64,000 nt of DNA from Agriterribacter humi (GTDB taxonomy: Bacteria; Bacteroidota; Bacteroidia; Chitinophagales; Chitinophagaceae): assembly GCF_009192765.1 (NCBI RefSeq), contig NZ_VOHQ01000019.1:1-64000 (forward strand). The letters are read 5' to 3'. The notes under the pieces are model-generated. The model worked only from the letters and a program-made list of their open reading frames with translations. It was not told the origin of the DNA and did not search any database. Made by a program: the position numbers and the translations under genes. Position 1 is the first letter of the stretch; each line of letters opens with the position of its first letter. Of the stretch, positions 18,016 to 26,859 are shown one piece after another.

Positions 18016-18045
18016 AATATATATGCAGTCATTTAACTGCACAAA
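18014..18045 (-). promoter_or_regulatory. Promoter of the ArsR gene (TTTG-N20-TATATTTG)
   Basis: On the minus strand TTTG (18045-18042) is followed after 20 bp by TATATTTG (18021-18014), a full match to the Bacteroidota -33/-7 consensus. The start would fall near 18007, about a dozen bases before the ATG at 17995. Confidence 0.75.
18024..18041. promoter_or_regulatory. Operator 2 of the ArsR gene
   Basis: TGCAGTCATTTAACTGCA is a perfect TGCAGT/ACTGCA inverted repeat with a 6-bp spacer, placed between the -33 and -7 boxes, 26 bp centre to centre from operator 1. A bound dimer here would block the promoter. Confidence 0.75.
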
Positions 18046-18205
18046 TTTTATTTTTAGGATATGGGGTCGAAGGGAATTGTTACTGGGCGTGTCCCTGTAA
18101 ACAGGATGCTGATTTGAAGGGAGATGGAGAATGAATTTTTGTATCAATTGCCGGGCACAGCCAGGCTGCATTTTATAGCAGCCAGGTGAGACATAGTTGA
18201 GTACC

Positions 18206-19495
18206 TCATTTTTTCCGGTATCGCCACATAACCATAGCCTCTGCCTGTCTTTCCTTTTTCTTGGGATCGCAAAAGCTGATCATTCCATTGCGCTCATATA
18301 TCGTGAGCCCTGCCTGTCGCATAACGGCATAGGCCTGCTCCACCGGGGCCCGGTAACAAATGCTTGTATTAACCCGCATGTTTTTAGGAATACAATTGAT
18401 GTTCTGAACGGTAAACCCATACCAGCGACTCATGTCTAATACAAACTGCCGCAAAGAAACGTTGCGGTAATTGCGGTTTGCCTTTGTCCATGCCAATGCT
18501 TCTCCAACATCACTATTGCGTTTAAAAAATAAGGAATCCGCTATAGCATCGTTGATTTTACCGTAGCTTTTAACAATGGTTTGATCTCCCGGGCAGTCTA
18601 TGTCTTTTTTGTGAATGCCCCGCCTGCTGAATGTTACCAGGCTGCCACTGATAAGCGTGGTTTTGGTATAACCGGGAAGAGCGGAAACGGCAAAATCACC
18701 CCTGCCGGTTTGTAACTGACCGTTGTATGTTTCAACCACCAGCTTTTCAGGCTTTCCTTTGCCCGGCATTTCAATATAGGCTTCCCCGCTGAGTTGCACA
18801 TAACAGATATCCTGGTCTGTATCCATAAAGGGGAACCGCAAAGAAGAGCCTGCATTCAGGTGAATGCTGGTGCTGCCCGGCAGTTTTATAATGTACTGCC
18901 GGCGCGCCGCTGTAAGCACTTCCACGAACCGGCTTTTTGTAGTATCCACAGGCGTTGTTCCGGGCAGGGGAGTCAATACCAGCACGCCCGGGGCTTCCTG
19001 GCGGATCTCAAGGTTGTTGATCCGCTTAACTAACCCCATGGAACTACTATCAACAGTTAAAATGGTAGTATCACCCCACCGGATGGTGCAGGCAAATTCC
19101 GATCCCGGTATTTCGCTCCGGGAGGGTATATCCCCGCAAGCACCTGTCGTATTGTTGCCTGTCCATTTTTCAAATATAAAATGGTTGACCGCCATCACCA
19201 GCAGCAGCAACAGGCAGGCGGCTCCGGCCATCCTGAAGTATAACAGCATTTTTTTATTGCGCCGTATGCTTTGCGCATCGCTGGTGATCTTTGCAAAATC
19301 GGGCGTCCAACCTTTTAAAGTATCGGCTGGCTGCTGCTTTCCTATGGCATACAATACCTCTGCGGTCATGTTGAGCAGTTCTTCTTCTTCATATATTTTC
19401 CAGCAGGCTTTCAGCCGCTCAAGCTCAACACCTGTTATGGAGCCCGCTGCATATTTTTTGATCAGTTCTTTAACGTAACCAGGTTGATGGATCAT
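18206..19495 (-). CDS. FecR family anti-sigma factor
   Basis: A 429-aa inner-membrane regulator. The cytoplasmic N-terminus (about 1-80) binds the ECF sigma, one TM follows (about 85-105, MLLYFRMAGAACLLLLLVMAV), then a periplasmic FecR domain (about 185-290, LTAARRQYIIKLPGSTSIHLNAGSS broken across strands) and a DUF4974-type secretin/TonB N-like domain at the C-terminus. It would transmit a signal from a TonB receptor. It is next to the sigma gene; TTG and ATG codons further upstream are possible starts that would overlap the sigma stop. Confidence 0.9.
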   Translation of the reverse strand: MIHQPGYVKELIKKYAAGSITGVELERLKACWKIYEEEELLNMTAEVLYAIGKQQPADTLKGWTPDFAKITSDAQSIRRNKKMLLYFRMAGAACLLLLLVMAVNHFIFEKWTGNNTTGACGDIPSRSEIPGSEFACTIRWGDTTILTVDSSSMGLVKRINNLEIRQEAPGVLVLTPLPGTTPVDTTKSRFVEVLTAARRQYIIKLPGSTSIHLNAGSSLRFPFMDTDQDICYVQLSGEAYIEMPGKGKPEKLVVETYNGQLQTGRGDFAVSALPGYTKTTLISGSLVTFSRRGIHKKDIDCPGDQTIVKSYGKINDAIADSLFFKRNSDVGEALAWTKANRNYRNVSLRQFVLDMSRWYGFTVQNINCIPKNMRVNTSICYRAPVEQAYAVMRQAGLTIYERNGMISFCDPKKKERQAEAMVMWRYRKK

Positions 19496-19515
19496 TGTAA
19501 TTTCTTTTAACATCC

Positions 19516-20103
19516 TCAAATAAAAAGGCTGCTTAATGCATCACTCATATAACTTTTAATTTTTTTCAAAGCCCGGCTCAACTGGTTTTTTACGGTTTGT
19601 ACGGATACGCCGAATTGTAAAGCGATCTGTTTATGCGGCACTTCTTCTATTTTGCTGAGCAGTAATATATTTCTCTCCTGTGGAGGAAGCTTTTCCGCAG
19701 CCTTCATAAAAAGCTCCTCCAGTTCTTTACGCTCTGTCTCCCTGTCCGTATAGTCGTTCCCCGCTAAGGATAGATGCTTTTCCAACGGCTCTGTATAATA
19801 TTTTTTTTGCGCTCTCACTTTATCAATAGCGATATGATGGGCGATGGTCATCAGCCAGGATAAAGGCTTTTCTTTTCCGGCGGCTTCCTCCCTTTGCGTC
19901 CACAATACCAGCATGGTTTCTGCAATAACATCTTTAATAAGCTCCTCATCACGGCGGATGTAGTTTTTAATGTACAGGACAAGAACGGTTTTGAAGGTTT
20001 TGTAAATGGCCGATAATGCCGCTTCAGCCGGCATCCCCGTTCCGGAATGGGTTCCCAACTGCCTGAAAAGATTGAAGTCGTCATATGTAAGTATTTCCTC
20101 CAT
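19516..20103 (-). CDS. RNA polymerase ECF sigma-70 factor
   Basis: A 195-aa ECF sigma. Region 2 contains IRRDEELIKDVIAETMLVLW and SWLMTIAHHIAIDKVR; region 4 has LPPQERNILLLSKIEEVPHKQIALQFG followed by VSVQTVKNQLSRALKKIK. It is paired with the FecR gene immediately downstream. The usual third member, a SusC receptor with an N-terminal extension, should be transcribed next; here the SusC/SusD pair is upstream and separated by two plus-strand genes. Confidence 0.92.
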   Translation of the reverse strand: MEEILTYDDFNLFRQLGTHSGTGMPAEAALSAIYKTFKTVLVLYIKNYIRRDEELIKDVIAETMLVLWTQREEAAGKEKPLSWLMTIAHHIAIDKVRAQKKYYTEPLEKHLSLAGNDYTDRETERKELEELFMKAAEKLPPQERNILLLSKIEEVPHKQIALQFGVSVQTVKNQLSRALKKIKSYMSDALSSLFI

Positions 20104-20462
20104 AACATACTGTTAGCCGGTGATAGCCTGCGAAAAACAGGTCAATTGAAATTCAATCGCTGATGCCTTACCAAAAAAGTTCAAAAAAAGTTGCACTTCG
20201 GATGGTACGAAACCTGTTTTTTTTCGAGTCTATATGTAGGATGATGTACAGAAGAGCAGTAAACCGTAGCAGGTACTGCCAAGATAGAAAGAATGTTTCA
20301 AAAAACAAAAGGAATTGCCTGGAAATGTCTGCAGAAAAAATGACGGACATTACGGATCGCCTACTGTCTAACCGGTGGCCGTTACCCTTAGCAGGATTGG
20401 TATTTTCCTGGCCATGCCGGCGGAATGCGTACATTTTATGATAACATTTTAACGGAAGCTTT

Positions 20463-20924
20463 ATGCGAATAACCAAATGGTTATATGAATTTGTTTGCCT
20501 CGTTCTGATCTTGAATTTCTTTTACGAGGGTATTCAAAAGCTGGCCTATTCAGATGCATACGGTTTTTGGATAACGCATGCTCCTGTAATCAAAAAATTT
20601 GGAGCAGTGCTTCAATATGCGGTACCGCTCATTGAAATCGCTATAGCTATCCTGCTGATAATTGCCCGTTACAGAAGCATAGCGTTCATTGCGATCATAG
20701 TCGCAGAGATTGTATTCATTCTTTGGGTAATGAGCGTTTATTTATTTACCGGTTACCTGTTCTGGCCCTATGATACTTTGTGGGATGATGCTACCTGGAT
20801 GCAAAAAATGATCTATAGTTTGATACTGGCATGGCTGGCCTTTGCCGCAATATCATACAACGGAAAGAAAGAAATTGAACACAAAAAAAACTTATTGCGC
20901 AATACATCCGCAAACGTTAACTAA
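20463..20924 (+). CDS. MauE/DoxX-like redox-associated membrane protein
   Basis: A 153-aa protein with four TM segments. The N-terminal helix ends FYEGIQKLAYSDAYGFW, the pattern of MauE/DoxX-like proteins (helix, then FWITHAP). A C-terminal charged tail follows. The gene is followed 63 bp later by a small secreted protein in the same direction. Confidence 0.7.
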   Translation: MRITKWLYEFVCLVLILNFFYEGIQKLAYSDAYGFWITHAPVIKKFGAVLQYAVPLIEIAIAILLIIARYRSIAFIAIIVAEIVFILWVMSVYLFTGYLFWPYDTLWDDATWMQKMIYSLILAWLAFAAISYNGKKEIEHKKNLLRNTSANVN

Positions 20925-20987
20925 CGCGGAAAGGGGAACCGAAAACCTTTAACAGAGTAGGGTATTTATTCACTTAAATTTCATTTT

Positions 20988-21254
20988 ATGAAAAAGTTTA
21001 AAATGTTGGTTGTAGGAAGTGCATTGTTGATCGTAACCATCAGTGTTTTTGCCGGAAGGGCTAAATTCGTAAATTCAACAATTTATGCTTGGGATGGCAC
21101 AAATTTGCACCAGTTAACTGGTAACGCACCACTTGTTGATCTTATGACAGGAGGAACAAACCAGATTATTACAGCTACGGGAGCAAGCGGTACTTACACG
21201 CTCTATTCCGATGCATCCCATACGATACCGATTCGATCAGCAAATGGATTCTAA
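20988..21254 (+). CDS. Small secreted hypothetical protein
   Basis: An 88-aa protein with a clear signal peptide (MKKFKMLVVGSALLIVTISVFAG, cleavage near residue 22). The mature part is about 65 residues, rich in Thr, Asn and Gly, with no Cys. I do not recognise it. It lies between the sigma/FecR pair and the SusC/SusD pair, on the opposite strand. Confidence 0.6.
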   Translation: MKKFKMLVVGSALLIVTISVFAGRAKFVNSTIYAWDGTNLHQLTGNAPLVDLMTGGTNQIITATGASGTYTLYSDASHTIPIRSANGF

Positions 21255-21261
21255 ATTTACT

Positions 21262-21330
21262 AAGGCCGGCAGCTTATTTTGTGAATCATGGCCTCAGATA
21301 TTTAAAGATTTATTTTATGTTGTCGGCCTT
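21262..21330. terminator. Long-range hairpin between convergent genes
   Basis: AAGGCCGGCAGC (21262-21273) pairs along all 12 bases, with two G-U pairs, with GTTGTCGGCCTT (21319-21330). The loop is 45 bases. It lies between the ends of the small secreted gene and the SusD gene and may serve both as terminator. Confidence 0.5.
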
Positions 21331-21344
21331 GTTCTATCTTCTAT

Positions 21345-22853
21345 TCAATAACCCGGATTTTGAAAAAGATTGGGGTCCGTTTTTATATCATTTAACGGGA
21401 TAGGATACAATGTGGCATAATTATTCCAATCAGGTTTAATAGGGGACAATACAGCATTGGCTCTCTCCGTTCGTTTTAAATCCAACCAGCGATGCCCCCA
21501 CTCAGCAAAAAGCTCAATTTTTCTCTCTTGTTCTACAGCAGAAAGTACTTGGTCTTTGGTGAGAGTAAAGGGTAAATCAACCAAACCTGCTCTATTCCGT
21601 ATTTCATTTAGGTCTGCGATTGCCTCACTTAAAAAATTTTGGTTGGCCTTCGCTTCCGCCCGGATTAAATAAACTTCAGCTAACCGAAGTACGATATAGT
21701 ATTCTTTGTACGGGTTGTTTGGTGCCGCTTGTGATGGGCCTTCCTTATATTTTTTGGGGTAAAAATACTTCACTCCGTTATAGATTACACTATCTATCCA
21801 ATAGTATCTTCTTAAATCCTCAGGTTCAAAAGAGCTTAATAATGTACCGTTCAAATAGCAAAAAGGGTTTGCGGTTATTGATCTCGGTATTAGTAAATAC
21901 CCCTCCGGCGTGGCATTATATGTATTGGTTGAATTGCTCTGCTTTAATTGCCATATAGCTTCTTTACTGTCATACAAGAATACATTATTGAGATTGCCTT
22001 CTAAGTTAAACGTATTTGTTTCATTTATTACCTTGGTAGCATTTTCATCTGCGTTACCCCAGTCTTTTAAATATAGATATGTTCTTGCTAAAAGAGCGGC
22101 TGCCGCCCATTTTGTAGGAAATATCCTTTCATTATTTCCCATTAAAAAGTCTGGCGATAATAAATTATTTGCGTCTTTTAAATCGGAAATGATCGCCTTA
22201 TATACTTCTGAAGCTGGTGATCGTGATAACAGGCTTGTATTGTGCCAATTTAAAGAAGTGACCAATGGTATATCTCCAAATAAATTAGTCAAATAAAAAT
22301 TGCAAAAAGCTCTTATAAATTTTGCTTCACCGAGTAATTCTTTTTTTATAGAATCGTCAACTAAGGTCGAGTTATTTATCTTCTCAATTATTGCATTAGC
22401 ATTATAGATCGTTGAGTAGGCATTTTTCCAAAAGCTATTATACACCATATTATTGGTGGAAAGCAATTTATTGTTCATGAACTGAGCGTATAATGAAGTA
22501 GCAGTTTGGTCAAAAGGTACTAGTTCGTCGGAACTCATACCGCACAAAACAGTCATCGAGGAGCTTGCAAAACCTGAACTTGAGTTTATTGCGCCCGTGT
22601 TTATTAGATTGTAGTATAAATTGGTAGTAGCTGCAATTGCTTGATCATTAGCGCTAAAAACTTGGGACGTTGTAATGGATCCGACCGGTGATTTAATTTC
22701 AATTATCTTTTTACAAGAGAAAAAGGATAATAGGGTTACTAAACACAAAATGAATATACTGAACTTGTATATTGTGCCGGTAGAAGGAGTTGATTTTCCA
22801 TTTTTAAAATCGGGCGCTGTGATATAGAGGTTACATTTATTGAAATGTTGCAT
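21345..22853 (-). CDS. SusD/RagB family nutrient-binding outer membrane lipoprotein
   Basis: A 502-aa surface lipoprotein that forms the lid of a SusC transporter. The signal ends with a lipobox LLSFFSC, and the start of the mature chain is KKIIEIKSPVG. TPR-like helices cover most of the first half; the C-terminal segment YIVLRLAEVYLIRAEAKAN and DLNEIRNRAGL are classical RagB/SusD motifs. It follows the SusC gene by 13 bp. The substrate is not evident, since no hydrolase gene accompanies the pair. Confidence 0.93.
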   Translation of the reverse strand: MQHFNKCNLYITAPDFKNGKSTPSTGTIYKFSIFILCLVTLLSFFSCKKIIEIKSPVGSITTSQVFSANDQAIAATTNLYYNLINTGAINSSSGFASSSMTVLCGMSSDELVPFDQTATSLYAQFMNNKLLSTNNMVYNSFWKNAYSTIYNANAIIEKINNSTLVDDSIKKELLGEAKFIRAFCNFYLTNLFGDIPLVTSLNWHNTSLLSRSPASEVYKAIISDLKDANNLLSPDFLMGNNERIFPTKWAAAALLARTYLYLKDWGNADENATKVINETNTFNLEGNLNNVFLYDSKEAIWQLKQSNSTNTYNATPEGYLLIPRSITANPFCYLNGTLLSSFEPEDLRRYYWIDSVIYNGVKYFYPKKYKEGPSQAAPNNPYKEYYIVLRLAEVYLIRAEAKANQNFLSEAIADLNEIRNRAGLVDLPFTLTKDQVLSAVEQERKIELFAEWGHRWLDLKRTERANAVLSPIKPDWNNYATLYPIPLNDIKTDPNLFQNPGY

Positions 22854-22866
22854 AGATATAAATATT

Positions 22867-25800
22867 TTAAAAATTGCAAGAAATTCCTGCTGTTATAATT
22901 CTTGGTAAAGGGATTACTGTGAAATTTTGAATTTCAGGGTCTAACCCGTTATACTTGCTTATTATAAAAAGATTATTCCCCTGTAAGTATATTTTGAAAT
23001 TTGATAATTTCAGTTTTTTCAGGTTTTTTCCAGGGAAAAAATAGGCTAAAGAAAGGTTTTGAAGACGAATGAATGAAGCATTTGTATAAGCAGCATCTGA
23101 AAACAGTTGATAATTTATAAATGAGTTGTTTGCATAGGGGTTTGTGGTAAAAAATGAAATATCAGTTATATCATTTGGCTTTTGCCATCTTTTTAAAACT
23201 GAAATAGGCTGATTTGAATTGTCACCCGGTGCATTTAATGCGCTTATGGCATTTAAGCCTATCTGTTTTTTAAAATAAAAAAATATTGAAAACTCCCAAT
23301 TCTTAAATTTAATTGTATTGGTGAAACCTCCGTCATACTTTGGGCTTAAATCATAAGGATATTGATCATCAGGTATTCTACCGCTATTATCAATAGTTAT
23401 TTGTCCATCTTTATTTTTATCTTCAAACATATATAATCCTGTTTGTGGATCAACCCCTAAATAATGTAGTGATTTTCGAGTGTTTAATGATTTGCCTATT
23501 ACATACATGCTTACATAAGGAGATTGCTCGAAATTAGGGTAGGAAAGAAGCTTATTTCGGTTGATACCGATGTTAAACTTTGTTGACCAGGTGAAGGTCT
23601 TATTTTCAATTATTTTCCCATTTAATACAAATTCTAATCCTGTATTTTGAACATTTGCAGGGCTATTCGATACTACTATCGGAAAACCAGTCAAAATTGG
23701 GGTAGGAAAGGGGACTAACTGATTATTGCATCTGTTCCTGTACCAGGAGACATCAAATGTAATTTTATCGTTTATAAATCCTAATAGCAAGTTGATCTCC
23801 AGCTTTTTGTTGACTTCCCAATGCAAAAGTGAATCATTATGACCAATAGGATTTAGAGGCAATATATTATTATAAGTATAACGCTGATAGGCCCAACGGC
23901 TCAGATATTGATAATCTGCAATTTGATCACCGCCGATGCTGCCATAGCTGACTTTCAGTTTTCCTGTGCTTAAAAATTTCAGATTTTGTTTCAACCAGTT
24001 TTCTTCACTGACTAACCAGGCGGCTCCTATTGATCCAAAATTTCCGAACTGCCGGCCCGGGCCAAATTTTGATGATCCATCTCTTCGGAAGTTTGCATTA
24101 AGAATGTATTTATTTTTCAAGGTATAGTTAAACCTTGCGAAGACTGCACCATATTTATATTCTCCTTCGCTATTGCTTGCAGATCGAACCGGTGCATTTG
24201 TAACTGATGTTAGCAAAACATCATTTGTAAACCCTTCACCGTATAAGCTGGCGGAACTTGTTTTATTTATTTGAAAAGATCCTCCAATCATTGAAGATAA
24301 TTTCCCTTTTCCCACAAATGTTTCATATTCAACTTGCGGCTCAATTATTAGATTATTTATGAATGAGTATCCAATTGAAGTACTCCCCTTGGGGTTATAG
24401 GCAGGATTTTGAGAAGATATTGGAATTATATAAGATTGCTCTGTTTGAATATTGTTGTAGCCAATATTTGCTTTAAGTTTTAAACCCTTGACAATTTCAA
24501 GCCCTGTTGTCAAACTACTATTGAGAAATTTGGTGGAAAAGCTATAGGGTTGCTTAAGGTTACTAAATGGGTAGGAATAATCTAAAGGAGCCCATCCGGC
24601 AAAATTCAGGTTCCCATTGTCATCAAAGACACTTGGAGCATTAGGAGGCAGGTTTATGGCTCCCGGGATAAAGATCATGTCACTTGAAACCACTGAATAA
24701 CTTCCGGAAAAACCAATATCAAACTTTTGGTTGAGTGTTTTATGATTCAAATTCAGTGCAGTTGAAAATCGTTTATTTGCTCCACTTGCAGTTAAAATTT
24801 CTTTTTGTATTCTGTACCCTGAAGTTATTCTGAATGTTGTACGGGGATTTCCACCTGCCAATCCTATTTGAGCATCTGTTACTTTTCCGATACCACCCCA
24901 TAAGTATTTTTGCCAATTTGTATAGCGTGTGGTATCCCACAGTGTTAAATCCGGAGCATTATTTATATCGGGCGCTAACCCGCCGTTCAATAGTGCTTCT
25001 TTACGCATTAAAATATACTGTCGCGTATTAAGCATATTATAATAGCGAGGCGTTTCACTGACACCGGTATTAATATTTATTTCAAATTTTGTTTTTCCGG
25101 CTCGGCCCTTTTTTGTTGTAATTAGTACAACACCATTGCTCGCGCGAGAACCATATATGGCAGTGGCGTCAGCATCTTTGAGAACTTCAATGCTTTCGAT
25201 ATCGGATGGATTAATACTAAAGAAAGGGCTTTGGCCTTTAGCAGGACTTAAAATTCCAGTTTGGATTACTCCTTGTGAACCGTATAAATAGTTGTCATTG
25301 CCTTGCAAATCCAGAATCGTAATAGGTACACCGTCCACAATATATAAAGGGTCAGATGGTACATTGGGATTAATTGTGTTTCTTCCCCTAACTTCTATTT
25401 TTAGTGTGCCACTTGCAAATCCACTTACGTTTGTTACTACTACACCAGCCATTTGGCCTTTGAGTGCTTCAATTGGATTCATGACTGGTTGCCTGCCTAT
25501 ATCTTCACTTGTAATTTTTCCAATATTTCCTGTCGACAGCCTCTTACTTGTAGTACCATATCCTTGCACAACCACCTTGTCCAATTCGTTTTCTGCTTGC
25601 TTTAGCACAATGTTGAAAATGGACTGATCCTTTACTGCAACAGTCTGGCTGCTGTAACCTACAAAGCTGATCTGCAGGATGTCATTAGGCGCCACATTTT
25701 TTAGGAGGAACTGTCCCCTGGCATTTGTAACAGTTCCCCTGCCATTTTTAATGGTAACATTGGCATTGGCAAGCGACTCGCTCCGCTCGTTGATAACTTT

Positions 25801-25890
25801 ACCAGTTATATCTTTTCCGGGTGATGGTTGGGCGAACGAGCTGAAACAGAAAAAAAGAAGTATCACCCCAATATAGTTGAGTAGTTTCAT
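22867..25890 (-). CDS. SusC/RagA family TonB-dependent outer membrane transporter
   Basis: A 1007-aa receptor. A signal peptide is followed by a carboxypeptidase-like (CarboxypepD_reg) domain (about 25-105, KDITGKVINERSESLANANV), the SusC plug signature with DATAIYGSRASNGVVLITTKKG at about 250-270, and a C-terminal barrel ending in an aromatic residue (GISCNF). No N-terminal signalling (DUF4974/STN) extension is seen between signal peptide and carboxypeptidase-like domain, so it may not signal to the FecR next to it. The ATG at 25890 begins the signal peptide; the one at 25914 is upstream of it. Confidence 0.93.
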   Translation of the reverse strand: MKLLNYIGVILLFFCFSSFAQPSPGKDITGKVINERSESLANANVTIKNGRGTVTNARGQFLLKNVAPNDILQISFVGYSSQTVAVKDQSIFNIVLKQAENELDKVVVQGYGTTSKRLSTGNIGKITSEDIGRQPVMNPIEALKGQMAGVVVTNVSGFASGTLKIEVRGRNTINPNVPSDPLYIVDGVPITILDLQGNDNYLYGSQGVIQTGILSPAKGQSPFFSINPSDIESIEVLKDADATAIYGSRASNGVVLITTKKGRAGKTKFEININTGVSETPRYYNMLNTRQYILMRKEALLNGGLAPDINNAPDLTLWDTTRYTNWQKYLWGGIGKVTDAQIGLAGGNPRTTFRITSGYRIQKEILTASGANKRFSTALNLNHKTLNQKFDIGFSGSYSVVSSDMIFIPGAINLPPNAPSVFDDNGNLNFAGWAPLDYSYPFSNLKQPYSFSTKFLNSSLTTGLEIVKGLKLKANIGYNNIQTEQSYIIPISSQNPAYNPKGSTSIGYSFINNLIIEPQVEYETFVGKGKLSSMIGGSFQINKTSSASLYGEGFTNDVLLTSVTNAPVRSASNSEGEYKYGAVFARFNYTLKNKYILNANFRRDGSSKFGPGRQFGNFGSIGAAWLVSEENWLKQNLKFLSTGKLKVSYGSIGGDQIADYQYLSRWAYQRYTYNNILPLNPIGHNDSLLHWEVNKKLEINLLLGFINDKITFDVSWYRNRCNNQLVPFPTPILTGFPIVVSNSPANVQNTGLEFVLNGKIIENKTFTWSTKFNIGINRNKLLSYPNFEQSPYVSMYVIGKSLNTRKSLHYLGVDPQTGLYMFEDKNKDGQITIDNSGRIPDDQYPYDLSPKYDGGFTNTIKFKNWEFSIFFYFKKQIGLNAISALNAPGDNSNQPISVLKRWQKPNDITDISFFTTNPYANNSFINYQLFSDAAYTNASFIRLQNLSLAYFFPGKNLKKLKLSNFKIYLQGNNLFIISKYNGLDPEIQNFTVIPLPRIITAGISCNF

Positions 25891-26149
25891 TGCAGTAGTT
25901 GGGTTAATTAACAAAGTGGGTTAACGAATAAAAACCGGCAGGTAAGGGGCTGCCATGAGAAAACACCCCCCGCCACCGGCATAAAGTATAGGGATTATTT
26001 ACACCGGGTTCTTTGGCTTACGGGCGAAGAGGATTTTAAACTTTAAGAGAAAAACAGGAACAGGAATGGATATAAAAAAACGGGGAAGAGCACGCGCTGA
26101 TGCATGCCCCGGATGTGTATAAAAAATTAAGGCAGGGCTTACTTCTTCT

Positions 26150-26271
26150 ATACCGAAGCGTGAGAAAATGCTCCTGGCAGAGACAGATAAAAATAAGCCC
26201 CGACACTTAATGTGTTTAGTATGTCTATTTTCTTTCCTACTCATATCTGTAGTTTCTCACGCTTTCGGTAT
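26150..26271. repeat. Inverted repeat in the SusC upstream region
   Basis: ATACCGAAGCGTGAGAAA (26150-26167) and TTTCTCACGCTTTCGGTAT (26253-26271) are inverted copies, identical except for one extra T in the right arm, separated by 85 bases. They could be two binding sites for one regulator, or the ends of a small lost element. Confidence 0.65.
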
Positions 26272-26343
26272 GAGCTTCAGGAAATAAATGCTTTACTAAG
26301 ACTGGCCAAATTTAATAAAAAATACTTAAAAGTAAATAAAATA

Positions 26344-26358
26344 TTTACTAATAGTAAA
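26344..26358. promoter_or_regulatory. Palindrome upstream of the HTH gene
   Basis: TTTACTAATAGTAAA is a perfect 15-bp palindrome 55 bp before the start codon at 26414. It may be an operator for the product of that gene. Confidence 0.4.
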
Positions 26359-26413
26359 CATATTGTAAATCAATATTTTAGAATATACGCATGACAATGG
26401 CAAATTTTGAAGA

Positions 26414-26815
26414 ATGAAAATTCATATCGGTGAGGTTATAAAGAAGTTTGCTAAAACTGTTAAGATTGATAATATGGATACGTTCTGTATGGAGAGGTTA
26501 AATATGACCAAACAGAATTATTATCGGGCCATAAAACAGGAGAGTATGAATACCGATATGTTGGTGACATTTTGTTCTGCTTTCAATCATGATTTCTTTC
26601 AATATTATTATAATTTCGAGCCGTTAAAGTCGATTGGAAAAGTGGAGTTAAAGAGATTGAAGGAAGATAATATAGAATTAAACTTAGCTATAGAACGAAA
26701 AGAAGATTTATTGAAGGACTATGAACGCAAGATTGTTCTTTTAAAAGAAGAAAACTCTCAATTGAAAGAGAGAAACTCTCTTAGTAAAAATTCCTCACGT
26801 CAAAAGAAAAAATAA
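26414..26815 (+). CDS. HTH protein with C-terminal coiled coil
   Basis: A 133-aa protein. The N-terminal 70 residues resemble a small helix-turn-helix domain found in Bacteroidota (FCMERLNMTKQNYYRAI, then SMNTDMLVTFCSAFNHDFFQYY); residues about 80-120 are a heptad-like charged coiled coil (ELKRLKEDNIELNLAIERK). A basic tail ends the protein. It is transcribed away from SusC and may regulate it (inference). Codons are AT-rich. Confidence 0.65.
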   Translation: MKIHIGEVIKKFAKTVKIDNMDTFCMERLNMTKQNYYRAIKQESMNTDMLVTFCSAFNHDFFQYYYNFEPLKSIGKVELKRLKEDNIELNLAIERKEDLLKDYERKIVLLKEENSQLKERNSLSKNSSRQKKK

Positions 26816-26859
26816 TATCAATGAAGCTTTGAGGAAGCAGCTCATTTACAATATTCAGA

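Larger units (their letters stand above)
25915..26413. other. Divergent control region between SusC and a small regulator
   Basis: No convincing gene. It holds a long inverted repeat (26150-26167 with 26253-26271) and a 15-bp palindrome (26344-26358). A minus-strand open frame at 25999-26244 overlaps the left repeat arm and is not accepted as a gene. The last 130 bases are very AT-rich, in keeping with a promoter zone. Confidence 0.5.

Noticed and set aside
25999-26244. Minus-strand open frame of 81 codons upstream of SusC
   Set aside because: It overlaps an inverted repeat, has Arg/Phe/Pro-rich composition and no family resemblance; the region is better explained as control DNA.
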